A stretch of 64,000 nucleotides of DNA from Pseudanabaena sp. M085S1SP2A07QC. Its GTDB lineage: Bacteria; Cyanobacteriota; Cyanobacteriia; Pseudanabaenales; Pseudanabaenaceae. The position numbers were made by a program, and so were the translations under genes. This document shows positions 60,445 through 64,000 of this stretch, one piece after another. The notes below the pieces were generated by a model. The model had not been told where the DNA came from and searched no databases. It saw only the letters and a list, made by a program, of their open reading frames with translations. The stretch's first letter is position 1; each line of letters begins with the position of its first letter. Location of the stretch: contig JADBWK010000050.1 of NCBI GenBank assembly GCA_020404895.1, positions 16,806 to 80,805 of the forward strand. Reading direction: 5' to 3'.

Positions 60445-62673
60445 CTATTCCTCTTGCTTATTCATTGCCATATATTCTCTAATGTACTTAAACGGGAAAG
60501 GAATAACGGTGCTTTGACCAGTTCTTACAAAATCAACATCCATTGTAGGAAGTAACTGTTGAAACACTAATTTCGAGTCTTTATTTACTGCAACAATTTT
60601 ACGCAAGTGACAAGAATCTTTTAGAGAAGATTGTATGCTTGCTTTACTACAGCCAACAAAGTAATAAGCTTCATTATCAGTTTCACCAAAGTACTTAATA
60701 TCAACTGTAGCGTCAAATATTTCCTCTTTACTTCGATTATCTTTAGGAAAAATAAACCTAACTCCATGCATTTCCCAGAAATAATCTCTGAGCTTTTCAG
60801 GATCTTTACCCTTTACTGCTTTCCCAGATTTACTGAGGTGTTTACCAATTAATTTATAAAACTCATTTTTGTCTACTGCGTTACTGCCAAATCCTTTAAG
60901 TTCATCAAGTAGGATATTAAAACCTTGCTGCGAGGAAACAGAATGTGTTTTTAAAAATTGTTGAACTATCTCCCAAAGAGCATATCCTGTAGAAATTTCT
61001 TCTGGGAATGACACTTCTCTCTCTGAAAGAAGAGTATGTATTCTTTCTAAATCAGGCAAAGTAATTTCCTGTGTTAAAAAGATTTGGTTTATATCACCTT
61101 CGTTAGAAATAACTAAACCTTCTAAGTTAGGTTTCTTTTTCCTTTTTTGGTTCACATCATCTTCATCATAAGTAGCCGATTCTTTTGTATCGGATTTCTT
61201 GTAAGACATATACTCTAAATATGCATCAAATTGAGAGATATTGAAGAGATCGCAATCCTGAGAACGCCTAGAAAAACTAAACTGACCATCGTGAAGAATT
61301 TCCATAAAGATAACATTCTCTTCATCTTCATCCCAAGCCGCAAAAGTCCAAGTACCAGATAAACCTAACTTATCCCATTCAAACAAACTAAATTTAAGAT
61401 CAGTGATATCTTTTTTAATTAACAGTTCTTTAACACTTGTTTCTATAATATTCTTAATAGCTTTTGTTTGAAATTTTAAAGATTCAATAGTGATGTTCTG
61501 CCTATTAATACTTAAATCTGAGCGTTTATATTCGTCTGCTATATTATTCTTTATATAGTAAGACTTTTCATGAATTATTCTTATATTAAGTTTGTTAGGC
61601 TTATCATCATTCCCAACAGTAATTATCTTAGATGGTAAATAATACTCTTTCATGATAATTTCTTTTGAACTATCAATTATAGCCCTAGATTCCTCAGTAT
61701 CAACCTTGTCTACAATGTGTATCTTCTGATCAGCTAATATAAGGTTCATCTGTTTAGGATCTTTGATTAGCGAATTTTTAAGCTCACAGTAATCAATAGC
61801 ATCTCGCCCTAACAAGTCTATAGCAATATATTCGGACAAATCTTTTTTGGCTAGATTAAAGATGTTGTAGAAGATACCTGCTCGACTTTTATTAAAAGCC
61901 TCGACACTACCAAATTCGAGAAATGGTAATGATGCCTTTTCATTAGTTTTGCCACACTCAACATAAGTCGAATTAATATCAAGTTCACCATCACTTGGAA
62001 GATGTCTTCTGAAAGTGTAAGTAGAAGTAGTTCCTTCAAATCTATAATAGGGCTTTTTTAGAGCTTTCTCTAATTGATCTTTTCGTCTGGGATCTTTTAT
62101 TCTTGCCAACTCAATATTTATATCTGATAACGAACGATATCGCACAATGCTAACATTTAGAAACCAATCTTCATCCTTCGCATCTATTTTTATTTTTGCA
62201 ATATCTAAATGTCCTTTCTTATGTGGACTTTGAAACACTACAAGAAGTGAACCTGTAAGATTACAAAATTGACATTTTTTGTGTCGAGATGTAGATGATG
62301 CAAGATAGTTAAATAAAATCTGTACTAACCAAGCACCTCGAATATAACCATCAGTGCGATCTTTATTGTCTATAGGTATAACTTTTGTTATAGCAGTATC
62401 ATCATCAAATAATTTAGAGTCTCTAATCTTTGATATTAATGTATAAATATCTACAGTCTTTTTATTTGTAATTTTTTTGAACATTGCATAGGCATATTTA
62501 TTATCTATAAATAGAGTTGCCACAGCCATAAATTCTTTCCCAAAAAGAGAGTCAAGTTGTGAAGCTCCTAACCACTTATTTTCTTTTGTTTTTCTACTAA
62601 GTCTTATGAAGACAAAATCACGTTCTATGGCTCCAATGTTAAATTGAATTTGCAAACGGTTAGTAGTAATCAT
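60445..62673 (-). CDS. Unknown 742-residue protein, partner of the helicase/nuclease-like gene
   Basis: I do not recognise this protein. Visible features are a CxxC pair in KKCQFCNLTG (about 134-137), strands LNVSIVRYRSL (about 171-181), a block NLILADQKIHIVDK (about 300-315), LNIRIIHEKSYYIKNN (about 353-368) and a Lys-rich linker VNQKRKKKPN. The C-terminal region has YYFVGCSKASIQSSL. There is no signal peptide, membrane helix or Walker motif. Its ATG overlaps the stop of the upstream gene (ATGA), so it is translated with it. Base composition is AT-rich and no GCGATCGC was found by eye, unlike the flanking genes, which suggests acquired DNA. The start at 62673 fits the overlap. Confidence 0.7.
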   Translation of the reverse strand: MITTNRLQIQFNIGAIERDFVFIRLSRKTKENKWLGASQLDSLFGKEFMAVATLFIDNKYAYAMFKKITNKKTVDIYTLISKIRDSKLFDDDTAITKVIPIDNKDRTDGYIRGAWLVQILFNYLASSTSRHKKCQFCNLTGSLLVVFQSPHKKGHLDIAKIKIDAKDEDWFLNVSIVRYRSLSDINIELARIKDPRRKDQLEKALKKPYYRFEGTTSTYTFRRHLPSDGELDINSTYVECGKTNEKASLPFLEFGSVEAFNKSRAGIFYNIFNLAKKDLSEYIAIDLLGRDAIDYCELKNSLIKDPKQMNLILADQKIHIVDKVDTEESRAIIDSSKEIIMKEYYLPSKIITVGNDDKPNKLNIRIIHEKSYYIKNNIADEYKRSDLSINRQNITIESLKFQTKAIKNIIETSVKELLIKKDITDLKFSLFEWDKLGLSGTWTFAAWDEDEENVIFMEILHDGQFSFSRRSQDCDLFNISQFDAYLEYMSYKKSDTKESATYDEDDVNQKRKKKPNLEGLVISNEGDINQIFLTQEITLPDLERIHTLLSEREVSFPEEISTGYALWEIVQQFLKTHSVSSQQGFNILLDELKGFGSNAVDKNEFYKLIGKHLSKSGKAVKGKDPEKLRDYFWEMHGVRFIFPKDNRSKEEIFDATVDIKYFGETDNEAYYFVGCSKASIQSSLKDSCHLRKIVAVNKDSKLVFQQLLPTMDVDFVRTGQSTVIPFPFKYIREYMAMNKQEE

Positions 62674-63869
62674 TTATTTACTTCTCCTAAAATAAAATTA
62701 ACTGCTTCTGTAGTGATTTTATTGTCTCTACACAGATATGGGATCTCAATAATTGATATATCCTTCTGGATTTGCACTTTAAATGCTTGATCCTTTGGAG
62801 CAAGAATATTAATAATCATAACTTTATTTGCTTTAATTTTCTCCATTTTATTGCGAATCTTGCTTATTTCTTTTTCAGCATCTTGCGTAAATGTTCCACT
62901 CCAAAACTTAAAATCTATATATACATTTTTTTCGGTCTTAAAATCAAAGACTTCAAACTCATCAACATCTAGATCAATTAAAGGTATATTTAACTCTTCA
63001 AAGACATGTTTACCACAAACTTCTCCAAGCGCTCCTTTATAAATATCATTAAACATTGGAGGTGTGAGCATATACTTAGACAACGGAAATGAGGTAGCCC
63101 ACCCATTCTCAGTAAACAATTTATAGAATAAGTCTATTTTCATTAATTCTGAAAGACGAACAGAATTCTCATTAAGAGGATTAAAATTTGTATTAGAAAA
63201 AGAGATTTCCACATTACTACTATCATTTGGTCTATTAAAGTAATAGAAATTATTTGGTATAGGAAGTTGCAAATAAAGAGGTTTCCAACGATCAATCAAC
63301 TGAGAATCATCAATAACTGTTGGTTGCCTTAAAACTTGTTGACGTATTTCTAGCCATTCTTCTTTACTATCATCAGACCAAGAACTATATAAAAGTTTTT
63401 GATTTATGTAGCTAGCAGTTTTACAACTTACATATGAAGCTTTATTTTCTAAATCTGTCAAGTTATTGTGTTGTTCGGAAATGTCACTGTCTAAAGATGC
63501 TGCACGGACAAGAGCATTATATTCATGTATTAAGATCATGCTTTTTGGCAAAGATACATTATTAAGATGTTCTTTAATAGTAATATCAGCCAAAATGTGA
63601 ATTTTATCCGCCTTCATATTCGTACGACAAATTCTACCAATCGCCTGAATAATAAATTTATTTAGCAAACTAGAGTAGGCATTCGTCTTATACAAATATC
63701 TATTAGAGTAATTATTTGGTTGTTCTTTTAAAAATGCTCTAAAAGCTCTTGTAAGTTCACTCTTGAACTCTTTAGGAGAAATGTCTCCTGATTCTCGTAA
63801 GAATTCTAATTGAAATATATATTTTATGAGATCCGATTCCGAAACATTAGCATAATTTAAAGCAACCAT
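62670..63869 (-). CDS. SF2 helicase C-terminal remnant fused to PD-(D/E)XK-like nuclease domain
   Basis: The reading frame (399 codons) has KFIIQAIGRICRTNMKADKI (71-90), a good match to superfamily 2 helicase motif VI (Q-x-x-G-R-x-x-R). Motifs I-V, which should come before it, are missing. The C-terminal third has GALGEVCGKHVFEEL (Glu283), EVFDFKTEKN (Asp309) and VYIDFKFWSG (Asp319-x-Lys321), a plausible PD-(D/E)XK nuclease core. A TAA stop lies ten codons upstream of the first ATG, and an element-like sequence begins there, so the gene is probably cut at its 5' end. The ATG at 63869 is then accidental. ATGA overlap couples it to the 742-residue gene. Confidence 0.6.
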   Translation of the reverse strand: MVALNYANVSESDLIKYIFQLEFLRESGDISPKEFKSELTRAFRAFLKEQPNNYSNRYLYKTNAYSSLLNKFIIQAIGRICRTNMKADKIHILADITIKEHLNNVSLPKSMILIHEYNALVRAASLDSDISEQHNNLTDLENKASYVSCKTASYINQKLLYSSWSDDSKEEWLEIRQQVLRQPTVIDDSQLIDRWKPLYLQLPIPNNFYYFNRPNDSSNVEISFSNTNFNPLNENSVRLSELMKIDLFYKLFTENGWATSFPLSKYMLTPPMFNDIYKGALGEVCGKHVFEELNIPLIDLDVDEFEVFDFKTEKNVYIDFKFWSGTFTQDAEKEISKIRNKMEKIKANKVMIINILAPKDQAFKVQIQKDISIIEIPYLCRDNKITTEAVNFILGEVNK

Positions 63870-63946
63870 TAAGTGAGTGGGTAATCGTCCAAAGGGTTAA
63901 CGAAAATTAAAGATTAGAGGGGACAAGATGAGGTAGGTTGAAAAGC
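63870..63946. mobile_element. Probable end of an insertion element interrupting the helicase gene
   Basis: Helicase-like coding sequence stops being recognisable at about 63865-63870. The next 80 bases (GTGGGTAATCGTCCAAAGGG and on) are non-coding and lead to a new plus-strand start codon at 63947. This is the layout of an IS left end with its short leader. No second terminal repeat or target duplication can be seen because the element leaves the window. Confidence is low. Confidence 0.35.
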
Positions 63947-64000
63947 ATGACAGAGGAAATCGACCTAGGCGGGATAAAAGTCCCATTAACAGACTTGGAA
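63947..64000 (+). CDS. 5' end of a gene running off the window (possible transposase)
   Basis: ATG 63947 opens MTEEIDLGGIKVPLTDLE and stays open to the last base. An AGGTAGG sequence 11-17 bases upstream could be its ribosome-binding site. Eighteen residues are too few to assign a family. A transposase is suggested only by the position next to a truncated gene. Confidence 0.4.
   Translation, partial: MTEEIDLGGIKVPLTDLE

Noticed and set aside
60445..62673. Direct assignment of the 742-residue protein as an Argonaute/PIWI or CRISPR effector
   Set aside because: No catalytic tetrad, HD, or RAMP-type motif could be identified by eye; the idea is kept only as a testable hypothesis.

Overview
The window reads as chromosome of a cyanobacterium. 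GCGATCGC (HIP1) octamers are scattered through most genes. Several genes are typical of cyanobacteria: a DUF3370 protein, a BciB-type divinyl (proto)chlorophyllide reductase, a geranylgeranyl-reductase-family flavoprotein, a very large TamB-like protein, and receiver/kinase hybrids. Uma2 nucleases and dense intergenic hairpins suggest a Pseudanabaena-like lineage, but that genus guess is inference only.

Layout. 1-6.2 kb: Uma2 nuclease, DUF3370 protein, J-domain protein, tRNA-Thr(UGU), a scar where a GH19 chitinase/lysozyme remnant meets a transposase remnant, a RibD-C reductase and RadC. 6.4-18.5 kb: a Spy-like periplasmic protein, a coiled-coil membrane protein, a Ser/Thr kinase with YARHG and SH3 domains, a GAF protein with a degenerate Hpt domain, TamB, and an OmpR-type regulator. 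18.6-27.2 kb: accessory genes (ImmA/IrrE peptidase plus PIN-like protein, XisI remnant, BrnT/BrnA, a DUF559-like nuclease, two Uma2 genes) around a hybrid kinase and a TIGR03960 radical SAM protein. 27.3-36.3 kb: housekeeping genes (coaBC, corA, rsmE, YjbQ, YvcK, an anti-sigma-like ATPase) plus a 2OG-Fe oxygenase. 36.3-44.8 kb, all minus strand: rplS, tRNA-Trp, secE, nusG, rplK, rplA, an L10-leader RNA, rplJ, rplL, hisE and a class A penicillin-binding protein, preceded by the overlapping wobble-uridine genes trhO and mnmD. 45-60.4 kb: aldo/keto reductase, glycosyltransferase, geranylgeranyl-reductase homologue, a 1296-residue nuclease-NTPase, a Na+/H+ antiporter with a TrkA-type domain, Ppx/GppA, two receiver-kinase hybrids and BciB. 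60.4-64 kb: an AT-rich two-gene module, cut at its 5' side by what looks like an insertion element that runs off the window.

Two loci look like candidate, poorly described defence systems. The first is the 742-residue protein overlapped by a helicase-tail/PD-(D/E)XK protein (60445-63869). The second is the single-gene nuclease-plus-P-loop ATPase (48777-52667). A third pattern is structural: more than thirty intergenic near-perfect palindromes with unrelated arms but nearly constant GC-RAA-GC centres. They often contain the stop codon or last codons of the neighbouring gene. They probably act as transcription terminators and may have arisen by fold-back copying. All family names come from recognising motifs by eye; no database search was run.
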